From positions 18,529,501 through 18,593,500 of the forward strand of contig NC_085129.1 of NCBI RefSeq assembly GCF_030269925.1: a DNA stretch of 64,000 nucleotides. The letters are read 5' to 3'. This document shows positions 22,953 through 35,600 of the stretch, in pieces (positions within the stretch are counted from its first letter, which is position 1; each line of letters opens with the position of its first letter). The position numbers and the translations under genes are program-made. Under the pieces are notes generated by a model. That model was not told where the DNA came from, did not search any database, and saw only the letters and a program-made list of their open reading frames with translations. Source of the stretch: Bombyx mori. Taxonomy: Eukaryota > Arthropoda > Insecta > Lepidoptera > Bombycidae.

Positions 22953-22964
22953 CTATAAGGAAGA

Positions 22965-23132
22965 TTTTTAGGAAGGTTTGAAGGGTGGGGCAGCCGTTGT
23001 AACTATACTTGAGATCTGAGAACTCATATCTCAAGGTGGGTGGCGGCATTTACGATGTAGATTTCTATGGGCTCCGGTAATCACTTAACATTAGGTGAGC
23101 TGTGAGCTCGTCCACCTATTTAAGCAATAAAA
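22965..23132 (+). repeat. SINE, Bm1-like, 5'-truncated
   Basis: It starts inside GGTTTGAAGGGTGGGGCAGC and ends at TTTAAGCAATAAAACC. It follows a family B copy at a chimeric junction. Confidence 0.65.
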
Positions 23133-23149
23133 CCTACACTCAGACTTCG

Positions 23150-23523
23150 GTTCCCTCTGTATTTGTACCGTATGTTCCATGGGGAGTGCTCTGAGGAATT
23201 GCTTGAGATGATACCACCATCTCGTTTATACCATCGCACCGACCGCTACCGAAGTAGAGTTCATCCATACTACCTGGAGCCACTGCGTTCACCCGCAGTG
23301 CGTTTCCAGAAATCTTTTTTGCCACGTACCATCCGGCTTTGGAATGAGCTCCTCTCCACGGTAGTTCCCGAGCTCTATGACATATCCTTTTTCAAACGAG
23401 GCTTGTGAAGAGTACTTAACGGTAGGCAGCGACTTGACTTTGCTTCTGGCATTGCTGAAGTCCATGGTAACCACTCACCATCAGGTGGGTCGTATGCTCA
23501 TCCGACACAAGGGTAATAAAAAA
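23150..23523 (+). pseudogene. LINE 3' end with reverse-transcriptase C-terminus
   Basis: The frame at 23163-23408 encodes the last 81 residues of a non-LTR retrotransposon ORF2, with RYRSRVHPYYLEPLRSPAVR, FLPRTIRLWNELLSTVVP and ISFFKRGL before the stop. This ending is typical of CR1/Jockey-like insect LINEs. The 3' tail GGTAGGCAGCGACTTGAC to GGGTAATAAAAAAAGC follows. It is 5'-truncated and so dead on arrival. Confidence 0.7.
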
Positions 23524-23792
23524 AGCATTTGTTGAACACGGATTGAAGAAGAGATGGCATCTGGTAAGCATACGTTTAAGAGCTACAGTTATATTCCGTC
23601 AATAGTAAAGTAATTGAACGGTCACTGTCCGATAGGAGGTGACCGTTCACCACTAGCGGCTACGTTTCGTTTTCAACGAGCATTGTCTAAGTACGATCTC
23701 TTACCGCTTACAGTTACAATGTGAAAGCGCTTAGCGTGTAAGGGCGTGGCTTAATTTGCAGCGATTTGTTTTTTATATATATATATATTACT

Positions 23793-24048
23793 TGCTGTAC
23801 CCGTCCGCTTGGCTGGTCATTTAAAATTAACATTATTATTTCTCACCCCCACAAAGATTCTCATCACTTACGCCCCCGCAACTGGTATAGGGAGTCCAAT
23901 ACTCATATAAATATTAGCCTATCCATTAAGTACATGTATTTTCTACATGGATACCAAGTGTCAAATCAATCGGATGCACGGTTCAGTAGTTATAACGGAA
24001 CATCCGTAAAAATCACTGTATATTTATATATTAGTATAGAAGTATAGA
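23793..24048 (+). repeat. Interspersed repeat, same family as 11564-12070
   Basis: It contains GCTGTACCCGTCCGCTTGG, CATGTATTTTCTACATGGAT, GGATGCACGGTTCAGTAG and TTAGTATAGA. Confidence 0.55.
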
Positions 24049-25032
24049 TTATGTCAGAATAGTTTAGTTTAATCTGTGTATTTACCATGTCATTGTCAGT
24101 TGGTTGTCAAAAAAAAGGGTCAGAGGTAAGGCGTTCCGTGGTTAAGACGAGAAATAAAATTAATTGTGAAACACTTGAGGAAGTATTGCTTTGTTCTATT
24201 ATGCCATCTCACATTTATATATCTCATGAGCAAAATTTTAATCGACTTCAATAAAAATACCGGGACTCTCAATTCGAATGTATGTTTCCTCAGTATTTTC
24301 CTGTAATAAGTGAACCGATTTTGATAATCCTTTTGATGATGATGACGATTTTGATAATGATTTTGATGATGATATTTGATAATGAAATAAATTTGATAAT
24401 AATGAAATTTTTATTAATTTGATTTATCCTTGTGGAAACTCAATTAATTTGGACAATGTATATCGATGATATTCTCTTTTTATTTGGTGATAAAAAGCAC
24501 GTGCGAAGCTGTCCGAAATTTTCCATCTCTTTCTCTTCAAGATTGGATATGCTTGTCTCTTTTTATTCACGTCATTTAATTTTGCTACTAGATAGAATTG
24601 AAACGTTCGGAAGTATTATAATTGATTATTTCCTATGCCTATATCACTGGCACTATCTCTTTCTTTCACTGTCTTCTTTCTCACCGTCTCTTTTAACCCG
24701 TTTTTATTAGGCTGGTATAACGGTATCTTTGAAAGTCTATTTTGCAGACTTGAAGACGGCTGATTAACTGATTTGCTTGAAATTTTGGAAGTGCATCGAA
24801 GATCGATATGAATACAATAATTTTATAGCTTCCCTCTAATATCTATCCCCCACCAGTATAAAACAACGGGCTAAAAAAAAGAAAATGAAATTATTTATTA
24901 GTTCGGTTTGCATATAGAGCGTTTGTTTTTGCTAAATTAAATTGTTAGCATAATTAATGTCCGTTTCGTTAACTATCAAATCAAAAGGGTGGTAAAGGAT
25001 TGTGCCCTTTAACAATAATACGGCCATGTTCA

Positions 25033-25425
25033 TCTATATATTAATACGTAAAGCAAAAACTTTACCCCTTTTTACGAAAATTGCGCGGACGGAGGAGTAT
25101 AAAAATTTCCCACACTTATAGTTATATAGAATATAGAGAAGGAGTGCAGAATGTTGATTTTTTTTAAATTATGCATAAAAAATACATTAAAACAATTAAA
25201 AAAAACATTACACAGATTACCATGTATTTTACACAGACACACACGTGTATATACTATTTAGTTTATTATTTATACTATTTATTAAAATCTGTGGTCAACT
25301 GAGAATAGATTAATATTGTTTGTCTATAGTGTATGTAGTCTTGGCGAAATCTTTGATTAGAAGTATAATAGTACTTGACAATGGAACCATGATAATGTTC
25401 AAACTTATAATTTAAATTCATTAAA
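25033..25425 (+). mobile_element. Lep1-like Helitron, 3' end lost
   Basis: It starts TCTATATATTAATACGTAAA and follows the family to about 25425, but the TAGTCGAATTTCGACTA hairpin is missing. Confidence 0.6.
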
Positions 25426-25739
25426 CTAATGAGGGAGCATTAGTGTACATAAAACGCTTCCCGCTGTCGCTTACGCTACGCTCTTAGGAAAACCCGGTTC
25501 ACGAGAAGACGTTAATGTTATTTCATGAAATGAGGTCACAGTTTCGTTGTCAATGTTATTGATCGACAGCCGTCGACTTTACTTGTAATGTGAATAATTT
25601 GCGGAAAGCGAGTTCGTATTGTCTTAGACATTAGCCGATCAATTGTCCGACACTATTCCAAACAACAATTTTCCTAAATAAATACGTACCTAATATTACG
25701 CGGATCTGTTTTTTATTGCTTAGATAGTTGGAAGTGCTT

Positions 25740-25820
25740 ACGGGTCACCTGCTGTTAATTGCCTATTTCTGCCGTGAAGCAGTAATTCGTTTCGGTTTGA
25801 AGGGTGGGGCGGCCGTTGTA
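25740..25820 (+). repeat. SINE, Bm1-like, short fragment
   Basis: GCCTATTTCTGCCGTGAAGC and GGTTTGAAGGGTGGGGCGGC mark an internal SINE piece. Confidence 0.55.
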
Positions 25821-25844
25821 CTGACACTATTGTGTACTTTTTTT

Positions 25845-26285
25845 ATTTTTATTGCTTAGGTGGGTGGTCACAGCCCACCTGATGTTAAGTGGTTACTGGA
25901 GCCCATTGACATCTACAACGTAAATGCCGCCATCTACCTTGAGTTATAAGTTCTAAGCTCTCAATATATATAGCTCTCGCAATTCACTCCCACTCCATTC
26001 GACCATCGACCTGATCAGAACCTGTAAGGAATCTCCGGTATTTTAACCTTGACCCTCTGCCCCGCGTCAGGTCCGTCTTGTATCGTTATGGTGCAAGACT
26101 CTCCACCATGCACCTTCTCCATCAGCTAGGAACAAGGAAGTCTTCATTATTTACGCTCACCTAAAGCAGATTAAATGAGAGTATAGTTACAACGGCTGCC
26201 CCACCCTTCAAACCGAAACGCATTACTGCTTCACGGCAGAAACAGGCAGGGCGGTGGTACCTACCCGTGCGAATTTACAAGACGT
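25845..26285 (-). repeat. SINE, Bm1-like, split by about 200 bp of other sequence
   Basis: The reverse SINE is broken after GCTCTCAATATA (about 25967) and resumes at TATAGTTACAACGGCTGCCC (about 26174). The inserted stretch contains TCACTCCCACTCCATTCGAC and is not seen elsewhere in the window. The TATA on both sides could be a short duplication. Confidence 0.6.
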
Positions 26286-26544
26286 CTTACTACAGAATCT
26301 ACGAAACCTATATTTTTGGCGGGTTAGATTTCTATTCCACCATGTGTCCGACACAGTGGATCAACATACTCACATTCACCGGACGTCTTATCGTTTAGTC
26401 CGCGACGACTCATTGAAACTGACAAAATCTGTAATTACGTGTAATAATGTGTGTCTCAGAAGTTAGTCACCAACATCCTGTTTATTCGTGTCGCGAAGCA
26501 GTCCCGACTTCCAATTAGAAGAGTGAGACATATTTTTTTTCTTT

Positions 26545-26808
26545 CCCTGCCTACCTAATCTGATAGCCTTGAGAGGCTATTTCAGCTTCACCCTAACGTT
26601 TGTAGGTGAGCTCACGGGGCTCAAACCGGAGAGTTGCTAACACTGACCCTAGCAAGAGCAGTGCTTCGCAGGATCTACCACCGGATCGGAAACGCGACCC
26701 ACTGAGAAAATCCGGCGAGAAACTTAATGGGCTGTGTCTATGGGTTAGTTCGCTCGTCGAGCCCTTCGTCGCAAGCGACGGGTTCGACGAGGACGATGAC
26801 CGGTAGAG
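26545..26808 (+). repeat. Family B interspersed repeat
   Basis: It runs from CCTACCTAATCTGATAGCCT through CACTGAGAAAATCCGG to TTCGACGAGGACGATGACCG. Confidence 0.65.
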
Positions 26809-27104
26809 TGAGACAAGGTTTATACAGCATGCTTCGTCAAAAAGTACAAAACTTACTTTCAGCTAGCTACAAGCGTCATAAGTAACCAATTTGCTGCTGA
26901 TAACTCTGTTTCTATAATCTGACGAAGCGTGTTGGGGATAATAATATGTACTTTTAGGTTAAATCATTAAGAATTACATTTTAAGTTTCAGTATCAAAAT
27001 TTATAAAATTTTATTACATAATAACATATTTATAGGTTTATACATAAGTTGTTATTTGTTTTTCAAGTCGAGCGGCGTTACTAAGGCACCGCCTAACAAC
27101 AGAT

Positions 27105-27290
27105 GCACCTTGAGCTCAGCTGTGTGTTTATCGCGAGTTTTTTAAAGTTCTCGATAGCGTAAGAGTTAACTCAAATTTGTATGGAGCTGGAACGTTTGCC
27201 TACGTTTGCCGCTAGGGGCGCTGTTCCAACTGCATACAAATTTGAGTTAACTTTTACGCTATCGATAACGTTAAAAACCTCGCACTAAGT
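27105..27290. mobile_element. Palindromic MITE related to the tandem array at 37.2 kb
   Basis: The left arm GAGTTTTTTAAAGTTCTCGA continues to TAGCGTAAGAGTTAACTC and is mirrored by GAGTTAACTTTTACGCTATC and GATAACGTTAAAAACCTCGC. The middle has TTGCCGCTAGGGGCGCTGTT. A half copy is at 29668-29745, and three tandem units lie in the reductase intron. Confidence 0.6.
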
Positions 27291-27821
27291 ACACTGTTCA
27301 CCAGAGCTATGCGGACGTACCTACGTAGCTAACACGAAAATCCATTATCGCGGTTACAAAACGAACCGATAATAGAACGATAAGATCTATCAATCATTCT
27401 AAAGATAGTGTTCTTGTAATTATAAGACAAAATTTTATTAATCTAGAACAGCTCGGCTTATGCAACGGCCGCGCCCTTACTCGCAAACGTGACAAAATGA
27501 GTCATAAATGTGTAAAAAAACTCTGGTTCCAAAGCCAAGAAATAAATACACAGATTGCAATAGTTCACTTAATTCTATATTGCTTTATTTGTAACTCCAC
27601 TTGTACAATCCTTAAATATCTGCTCACTACAGAATACACTGCTTTCTGACCCGTTTTTTCAGACTACCGCCTTTTTTATTATGTCACGTCCCCACTACTG
27701 CCATTGCTCACACCAACAGTGTTGCTATTTGGCAATCCGATAATTGCCTTAACTTTAACATGATACATTTTATTTTTTTAATTATTTTACAATAAACCTT
27801 ACAAATGCAAGTAACAATTTT

Positions 27822-27968
27822 TTTTTTTATTGCTTAGACGAGTGGACGAGCTCACAGCCCACCTGGTGTTAAGTGGTTACTGGAGCCCATAGACATCTAC
27901 AACGTAAATACGCCACCCACCTTGAGATATAAGTTCTAAGGTCTCAATTATAGTTACAATTATAGTTC
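27822..27968 (-). repeat. SINE, Bm1-like, truncated
   Basis: This is the reverse SINE tail half, ending after AAGGTCTCAATTATAGTTAC. Confidence 0.7.
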
Positions 27969-28234
27969 AAGTAATTAATGAATAATGGTTACGAATTCAG
28001 GGTCCTCAAAGGAGACTCTTGTGCGTTATATAAGACGTGTGTGCAGAATAGCACCCCCATATCATCTTCTGTATTCAACGGAGAATCGAAAGCAGCGTTC
28101 TTTGAGTGCAATACCAGAGTTTAGAGATGTCGAATCGGTATTTATTAGTGGTAGAACGAAATGCAAGTCCACACGGGTAGGTAAATCCTATCTATTTGTA
28201 TTTACGATAGAGATTTCGATCTCATGCAGTGACA

Positions 28235-28435
28235 GATTTTCCCTACCTATTTGCTGGTAGCCTAAATATTCCAGCTACGCTGGGACGGGTAGATGAGCTC
28301 AGTGGTTCAATCTGAGATAATTTGTTAACACTGGTCTAAGCAAGAGCAGTGCTTCGAATCTACTACCGGATCGGAATCGCGACCCACTGAGAAGATCCGG
28401 CGAGAAGCTCAGTGGGCTGTGTCTATGGGGTGACG
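28235..28435 (+). repeat. Family B interspersed repeat, diverged
   Basis: It has CCCTACCTATTTGCTGGTAG and the core GACCCACTGAGAAGATCCGG, truncated after GTGTCTATGGGGTGA. Confidence 0.55.
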
Positions 28436-28829
28436 CTATTCACGTTTTCAAGTCTATGGAGGTTTATTAACCATTTAACATTAGGCAGGTTGTGAGTTGC
28501 TACGTCTTTCTCCTCAATCACTTAACTATATAATAATATATAAGGAAAAATAAGAAAACCAATAAATCACAACACGCGTAATTTGTACCACGGTCATCAT
28601 TAAAACATTTAATTCGCAATAATCATAGAACAAGAAACGGACGAAGTAAAATAAATACCAAAAGAAGAAACAAAAATGTTTACTCCATATGGTACGTTAG
28701 AATGGATCTACTACTGGAGATTTAACCCATGAAGGATTGACATCAGGCAGGTGGCTAGTCGTGAAACTCATGTCTAATTCCTTTGCACCATGACAAGAGG
28801 ACATGCTATACCGACACCACACAATGCCC

Positions 28830-29310
28830 TAACTCATGCATCAGCCCGTTTTTTTTTATTTTTATTGCCTAGATGGATGGACGAGCTCACAGCCCACCTG
28901 GTGTTAAGTGGGTAATGGAGCCCATAGACATCTACAACGTAAATGCGCCACCCACCTCGAGATATAAGTTCTAAGATCTCAGTATAGTTACAACGGCTAC
29001 CCCACCCTTCGAACCGAAACGCATTACTGCTTCATGGCGGAAATAGGCGGGGTGGTGGTACCTACCCGTGCGGTCTCACAAGAGTCCTACCACCAGAGAT
29101 AAATCTCGCCGGATCTTCTCAGCGGGTCGCGATTCCGATCCGGTGGTAAATTCATTCGCGAAGCAGCTGCCCTTGAGTTGTTAGGTCTCTTTTGGAGGCG
29201 CTCGGGCAGCTTATAGCTAATTGCATCCCTCTTGGCTGAGCTTTTGCTCGCCCACTTGTCCTTTTGAAGCTGGAAAGACTTTCGGGTCACCAGTAATTCT
29301 TCCTTCCTAA
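28830..29310 (-). repeat. Family C repeat interrupted by a SINE
   Basis: Family C begins with CTCATGCATCAGCCCG (to about 28848) and resumes at TCTCGCCGGATCTTCTCAGC (about 29106), ending near CACCAGTAATTCTTCCTTCC. The two sides join into the arrangement seen at 6.7 and 7.9 kb. Confidence 0.6.
28849..29098 (-). mobile_element. SINE, Bm1-like, inserted in family C
   Basis: This is a reverse SINE, from the T-rich tail to TCCTACCACCAG, that splits the family C repeat. The SINE is therefore younger than this family C copy. Confidence 0.65.
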
Positions 29311-29329
29311 AAAAACACATAATGTGGAA

Positions 29330-30835
29330 TAGGGGTTAGAAGAAGAAGCCTTTAATTGCAGCATTCAATAAGGTCACGTTTTTATCAACAGATAGACAGA
29401 GCGTACCTACGTTTGCTAATGACCTATTTATGAAATGGTATTTAGATAGTGAATATTTATTGCGGTGTGCTATCAGCATTATTTTTATCAAAGTACTGGA
29501 ATTGTAATAACTGCCGTTCCTTATTGCTATGGCCCACGCCTCCTCTGGTATCGAGTGCCCATAATCATCAATCTACGCTGGTCTCCTGAATTCGCGCCTC
29601 CAAGGCCGCTCGTATGTAGTCGTTTTATCTATGTGCTTAGTGCGATTTTTTTAAAACGTAAGGATGTTTGCCGCTAGGGGCGCTGTTCCAACTCCATACA
29701 AATTTTAGTTAACTTTTACGTTATCGAGAACGTTAAAAAACTCGCTCTAGTCAGTGGCGTCTTATACTAAGTATTCTACACTGTCTTACAAACCTGTCAC
29801 TCCAACTTAGGTGCATTAGTCAGAGGCCACCATAGTATTTTCTTTGGCTATTACGAGTCATAGACATAATTAAAACTTGATTAGTAATAACTGGGTACAA
29901 ATCACTCAAGGTTATCCGGCCGCAATTCAGGACTCCCTGTGTTATGGGTACCAGAGAGTGACAAACACACATATATACGTTTAAATATATACAAATGTAT
30001 AAATAAGAAACATCCAGACAAAGAGCAAACACATCTGTTCGTCAATCGTTGCACAGTACTGCATTAATTTGGTCCTCAACTTGGTCAGACCAATACTACT
30101 AACACTACTACCAATAGTCGGATATTCTGCGATTTAAAACGTTGAAATTCGTTAATACATTTCAATACTTTTTTCTCGTGAAATGTTTGCACATACCAAC
30201 GCCTGGTTTATTTATCTGTCTTTAAATTTCCTGCTATCAAAGTAATGTAAATATTCTCTATTCTCACTCCGAGTTCCATCCTGACAGCTGTCATTATGAC
30301 AGAATGACATAACAGACGTGATTTGCTGTTAACGAAACATATTTTATTTTTCATTTAAAATAAATGAAAAAATGTTATTATTAAAACTACAAAAGAAAGT
30401 GGACAGTATTGTTTAAGTGATCAAGTTAATCGAGTTGTATTTCTTTTTGTTCTCTTGTAAGTTGGCGCGCTGTTTTAAATTGTTATATTATTAAAGTATT
30501 TATCTCTCTTGCTATATTAAAATTACAGTATATTTCGGGCATACAGGATGCAGGATGCCTCCGAAAATTCCTATGGGATTTATCCAGGATGCTGGTCATT
30601 AGCAGCTGACGTCCTGTCACCGATAATCATGATTCTCCGAATCCTATTCATCCCTCTTGCAGGCTAAAACCTTCCTGCATCACAGTCTTATTTGGGATTA
30701 CATTTATAAAATTAGACTAGGCGAAATCAAACTGCTCAAACGGCTGCCTCAAACGTAGACGAGAATAGTGGTTCTGCATTCTGGTGCAATAGCAACAGAG
30801 ATTCAGGTCACTAGGTTAAAGCTTGATATTATGTT
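29330..30835. other. No gene seen; half MITE at 29668-29745
   Basis: The only recognisable part is a half copy of the palindromic MITE (TTTGCCGCTAGGGGCGCTGT, GTTAACTTTTACGTTATCGA). The rest is AT-rich with no supported coding exon. Confidence 0.45.
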
Positions 30836-30839
30836 ATAA

Positions 30840-31030
30840 ATGGTCTACTAGTAAGGCCTCTTGTGAGCTCGCATGAGTAAATTCCACTACCATTTTCCTA
30901 TTCTCGCCGCGAAGCATTGCTTTTCGGTTTGAAAGACAACCGTTACACTATAAAATTGAGATTTAAGCCTCATGTTTCAAGGTGGGTTGGAAGCGTTCAC
31001 GTTGCAATGTCCATTGGCTCCAAAACTAAA
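30840..31030 (+). repeat. Old SINE, Bm1-like
   Basis: It is recognisable from AAGGCCTCTTGTGAGCTCGC, CCGCGAAGCATTGCTTTTCG and TTTCAAGGTGGGTTGGAAGC, with many substitutions. Confidence 0.5.
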
Positions 31031-31159
31031 TACCAGTTTGCACTCCAGTTAATACTGCATTTAGGATTCATGGAGTCTCTATGTACTGATAAATTTTCAT
31101 GGCTTTGGTACACCCAAGCGCACAGCCATGTCTGTCCGCTGTGTCAACAACAATGAGAC

Positions 31160-31440
31160 GATTTGTTTTTTTGTTTACCTATCGGTAAATAGATTTGATG
31201 GGCTATACGGATTGCACTGTGGCTGATGGGTTAGCTCACGGGGCTCAGCCTCATAGAGCTTACTAAAACTGGCCTTAGTAATAGCAGTGCTTCGCTGAAT
31301 CTACCACCGGATCGGAATCGCGACTCACCGAAAGATCCGGCGAGAAACTGAACGGATTGTGTCTCTGGGTTAGGTTGCACGTCGAACTCTTCGTCGGAGT
31401 CGACGAGAACTGTGAACGGAACTGAAACGGATAATGAAAC
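31160..31440 (+). repeat. Old family B copy
   Basis: It contains GCAGTGCTTCGCTGAATCTA, CGAAAGATCCGGCGAGAAAC and GAGTCGACGAGAACTGTGA. It is more diverged than the other copies. Between it and 32055 I see no feature. Confidence 0.5.
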
Positions 31441-32054
31441 GCTGGTCGGACATCCACGGACGAGATCCAATCTCGGGGCTATATGTATTCGAAGGAGTAG
31501 GAGACTTAGAACCACAATTTATTGACTCTAAGAATCGCTGCTCATAGCTGCTGAAGTTACAACCTCTCTAGATAGGACGTTTCGGGGACGACCTTCCAGC
31601 TATCATGTGATCCATGGAGTCCATGGACATCGTAAAAATTGTAAAAAATTAGGATTAATGGACCTTTAATATTGCGATTATTGTTGTTGATCGAAAAAAA
31701 GGATCAAACTATCCTTAAGAAAAACTAGAAAAGTTAAGACTTCTGTGCGAAATTTTTAACATTATTTAATTCGATTATTTATTCTCGACCAAACTCTATA
31801 CGATTTCCTTAATGGTATTTATTGATTGTGCATTTGTCGATGATATTTTATTGGATAATACTTATCGTGAAACGCGATCGTAATTGGCAAGTCATGATGA
31901 AATCATCGATATGAAAGCACCGTACAAATGAAGATATGATGTGGAATTCTGAATCGAGTAACTATTCCATTCTTAAGACTACAAAGTCCTGTGGTTCCAT
32001 CACAGAAATAAGCACATAACGCGTTCCGCCATTAAATAGACTAACATTTGGTGT

Positions 32055-32290
32055 AGCCGTCTGGTGTAGCGGTAAGTGACATGGTCACTACACAAGGGGG
32101 TCGCGGGTTCGAATCCCGCCAAGGGAAGATATTTGTATGATAAATATAAATGTCTTTTCCAGGGCTATGGATGTATATTAAATATATGTATGTGTATAAT
32201 AAAAATCTTACATTTATTTCCGTTATCTGGTACCTGTAACACAAGTTCTTTACGAACTCAGCACGGGACCAGTTAACGTGGCGTGATTGT
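32055..32290 (+). repeat. Second tRNA-derived SINE family
   Basis: The head has a pol III A box (TGGTGTAGCGGTAAGTG) and B box (GGGTTCGAATCCCGCC) at tRNA-like spacing. An unrelated body follows (TTATTTCCGTTATCTGGTAC, CTCAGCACGGGACCAG). It differs from the Bm1-like head. It lies just upstream of the reductase gene. It is not a functional tRNA, as no acceptor stem closes. Confidence 0.6.
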
Positions 32291-32516
32291 TAGTAAATAT
32301 AAAATATAAATATGTTTTTATGTATTTGTTACAGGTAAAAAAAAAACCATCCAAAACATAGCCATGCTCAAAACATTCGGACAGAACTGACGTAGCAACA
32401 AATCATTTGGCTTCCGCAAACGTATCTTCCTATAACCGAACTGGTGGCGACGGCATTTGATGTTCAAAAGCAGCAATTGCTTATAGCGTTTTGTTAGTAA
32501 ACGGCTCGTCGGCAAG

Positions 32517-32630
32517 ATGGCGTCTTGTGTTGGCGCGAATTATTCAAGCGGCAGTGACTACACCCCGGTCGCCGAGTTCTATGCGGAGAAATCGGTTTTT
32601 GTCACGGGCGGCACCGGCTTCATGGGGAAG
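32517..32630 (+). CDS. Reductase coding exon 1
   Basis: It encodes residues 1-38, from [10 protein letters not shown] to GGTGFMGK, including the nucleotide-binding loop. The donor GTGAAG follows in phase 0. Confidence 0.9.
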
Positions 32631-35600
32631 GTGAAGTCCAATGTGTTTGTTTTTAAGTTAATATAAAAACTAGAAAATTTAACAAAAACAAAAAAAAAAC
32701 GCTTTTATAGAAAATCCAACTAAAAAATAGAAAGTAAATTTTAATTAAAAATAATGTAAGAAAAAATTACTTTATTGTAAAAAAAGCGTGGGGAGCTTTT
32801 CAGGATATTATCAAAATAACCCTTCTACTCATATCTGTTCATAAAATATTTATAATTACTGATACCATGCACCCCACGCTTTTTTTACAATAAAATCATT
32901 TTTTCTTACACTATTTTTAATTCAAATTTATTAAAATTTATTTTCTATTTTTAGTCAGATTTTCTATGAAAGCGTATTTTTTTAGTTTTTTTAAACTATT
33001 ATTTATTTTTCATTTTTTAGTCGAATTTCAATTTTTTCAATTTATTTTATTAATATTGAATTGTCATTGGTCCTTAATAAGTGTGCCAAATTTCGAGTTA
33101 ATCCAACGTTTTGAAGGGGGTCAAAATCATGTTCAAAGATTCCGTTATATACTAACATACATACGTCTGAAGCTAATAAAAGCGTATTAAAATAAAGCTT
33201 TGAAAAAAAAAAGAAAATCGACAAAAAAAAATGAGTTCGATCCAGTCGATTAAAAATGCTTAACTAAGGATCACTCAAAGAGATAAGAGAAGCATTAGGT
33301 TTTCTGTAATAAAAAAAAACAACATCAAAATCGGTTCAGGCAGAACCTGCTGTCAAAAAATTCTCAAACCGGCTCTTCAGAGCTCTAAGGGCATATGTAT
33401 GAGAAAAAATTAGAGTAAATAGAAATATATATTTTTTTGCTATTTTGAAGTTGTCTAACAAATTGATTTTAATGAGTACTGAGTAATTAAAAAGAAAATA
33501 TTAGCCCCATACATTGGTTCGTCGGTAATTCACAGAGCTTTCGGCTTTTTTTGAATCTGTGTGTATTGAAATTGAAAATGTGTGCTTTCAAAACGTCTAT
33601 CTTGATACAACTGACTTGAATTTAGTATGCAATAGCCAATCCGACCTGTTATGTTCTTTGTTGGACTTTTCGCCTTGATTGTCTTGGAAGTTGCCACAAT
33701 GACTCCTGTTGTAGACGACAGAATATTGAGGTACCATGGTTTCCCGGCGCTTGAGACACAACAGAACATTGAGGTACCATTCTAGTCACTGCATACTTGT
33801 ATTTCCAAATCCCTAGGCCACCCAAACCCAGGAGTTTCGGTTCGATTTTTCCCAGCACTCGACAGAGGTACACGTGTGAACGGGAATTTGTAAAGATTTG
33901 AGATTTCAGGTCCTTGTCGAGAAACTGCTTAGGAGTTGTCCGAAAATAAAGAAGATATACCTGTTGATGCGACCGAAGCGAGGACAGGACGTCGCGTCAC
34001 GACTAACGGAGCTGACCCAGTCACCAGTAAGTTTATTTCATCATCATCATCATCAGCAGTCCACTGCTGGACATAGGCCTCTCCAATTTCTCACCACTGA
34101 GCACGATCCTCGGCTTCTCTCATCCAGCTCCTGCCAGCCACCCTGCACAGATCATCACTCCACCGCGCCTGAGGGCGTCCTGCATTGCGTTTTTACTAAT
34201 CGTTAAAGGGCATAGAGTTCACAAAAGTATTCACATTTAAAGCGCTTGAGCAGTGCTTAGTTTCTACTTGTTATATTCGACTTACTTATCTTTTGCCTCT
34301 ATCGTTTCATTACGACTGCATTTATATCATTTTATACGATTGACTTCCATTATGAAGGAATAACATTATGTATTAAAAATCAGACCCGCAAAATTATAAT
34401 TTGCGTAATTACTGGTGGTAGGACCTCTTGTGAGTCGGCACGGGTAGGTACCACCTAGCCGCCTATTTCTGCCGTGAAGCAGTAATGCTTTTCGGTTTTA
34501 AGGGTGGGGCAGCCGTTGTAACTATACTTGAGACCTTAGAACTTATATCTCAGGGGGTGGGTGGCGCATTTGCGTTGTAGATGTCTATGGGCTCCGGTAA
34601 CCACTTAACACCAGGTGGTCTGTGAGCTCATCCACCCATCTAAGCAATAAAAAATAAATAAATAAAATAATTGGTCTGTTTGTCCAGACCCGATATTGAA
34701 GATGATACTGTCTCGGAGTTTTAATGTGGCATTAAAACCATGGGCGTACCCTACTTTAATGTATTTCTGAAAAAACATTATCTTAATTAAAATTATAATT
34801 GTAATGTCGGACTATAATCGGTTTTGCTGTATCCATATTGTTTAAGCTTTAGCCTTGTGGTTTTGTTGTTTAGAGACTTTTTGGGGCGTGTGCACGAATC
34901 AATAAACATGACTCACGATTTGAAGCCTTTTGGGAAATTATTTTGAATAGGCAACTAGCGCGTGATGTCTGTATGACCCTAATACTGATAACAATGTGAA
35001 ATATGCTTAGAGTGTTAACATATTATCATTAGGGAAAGACCACAGTTCACATAAAAGGGATTAGTAATAGTGGCTTTTTTGTGTCAATTTTTGTTTTGAT
35101 GTACACGAATAAATCACTTGTCTATCTCGTGATTATGACGCTGAGAGAAAACCCATTGCTTTACTCTTAGTTGAACTTCTCAGTGGGTCGTCCGATCTGG
35201 TGGTAGATTTAGCGAAGCATTGCCTTACTAGGGCAGGCAGTCTTTCAGGCATAGTTCCGGGAGCTTGCCTTCCAGTTCAGTGAAACTACAAGGGCTTTTC
35301 AAGGCTATCGGTAATTAGGTAGGGAAATGAACACCCCGAAATATCGGGATCATTCTAAGAACGTACCGATAGGTGGTTTTTGATGGATCTATTTCGATCG
35401 AATATTATTAAGAAATACCTTCAACAGTTGTTCGAGACTTTAAGGAAAGAACGACCTCAAGAATTAAACAAAATAGTGCCAATAGTCGGGGACATCACCG
35501 AGCCAGAGCTGGGCATCAGTCAGACCGATCAGATGCTGCTCTGTCAAATGGTAAGCGCAATCACAAAAACAATCCCTTGTTGATTTTTTATTTTTCATTT

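Noticed and set aside
32055..32130. Possible tRNA gene
   Set aside because: A and B boxes are present but no cloverleaf closes, and a SINE body follows. It is a SINE head.
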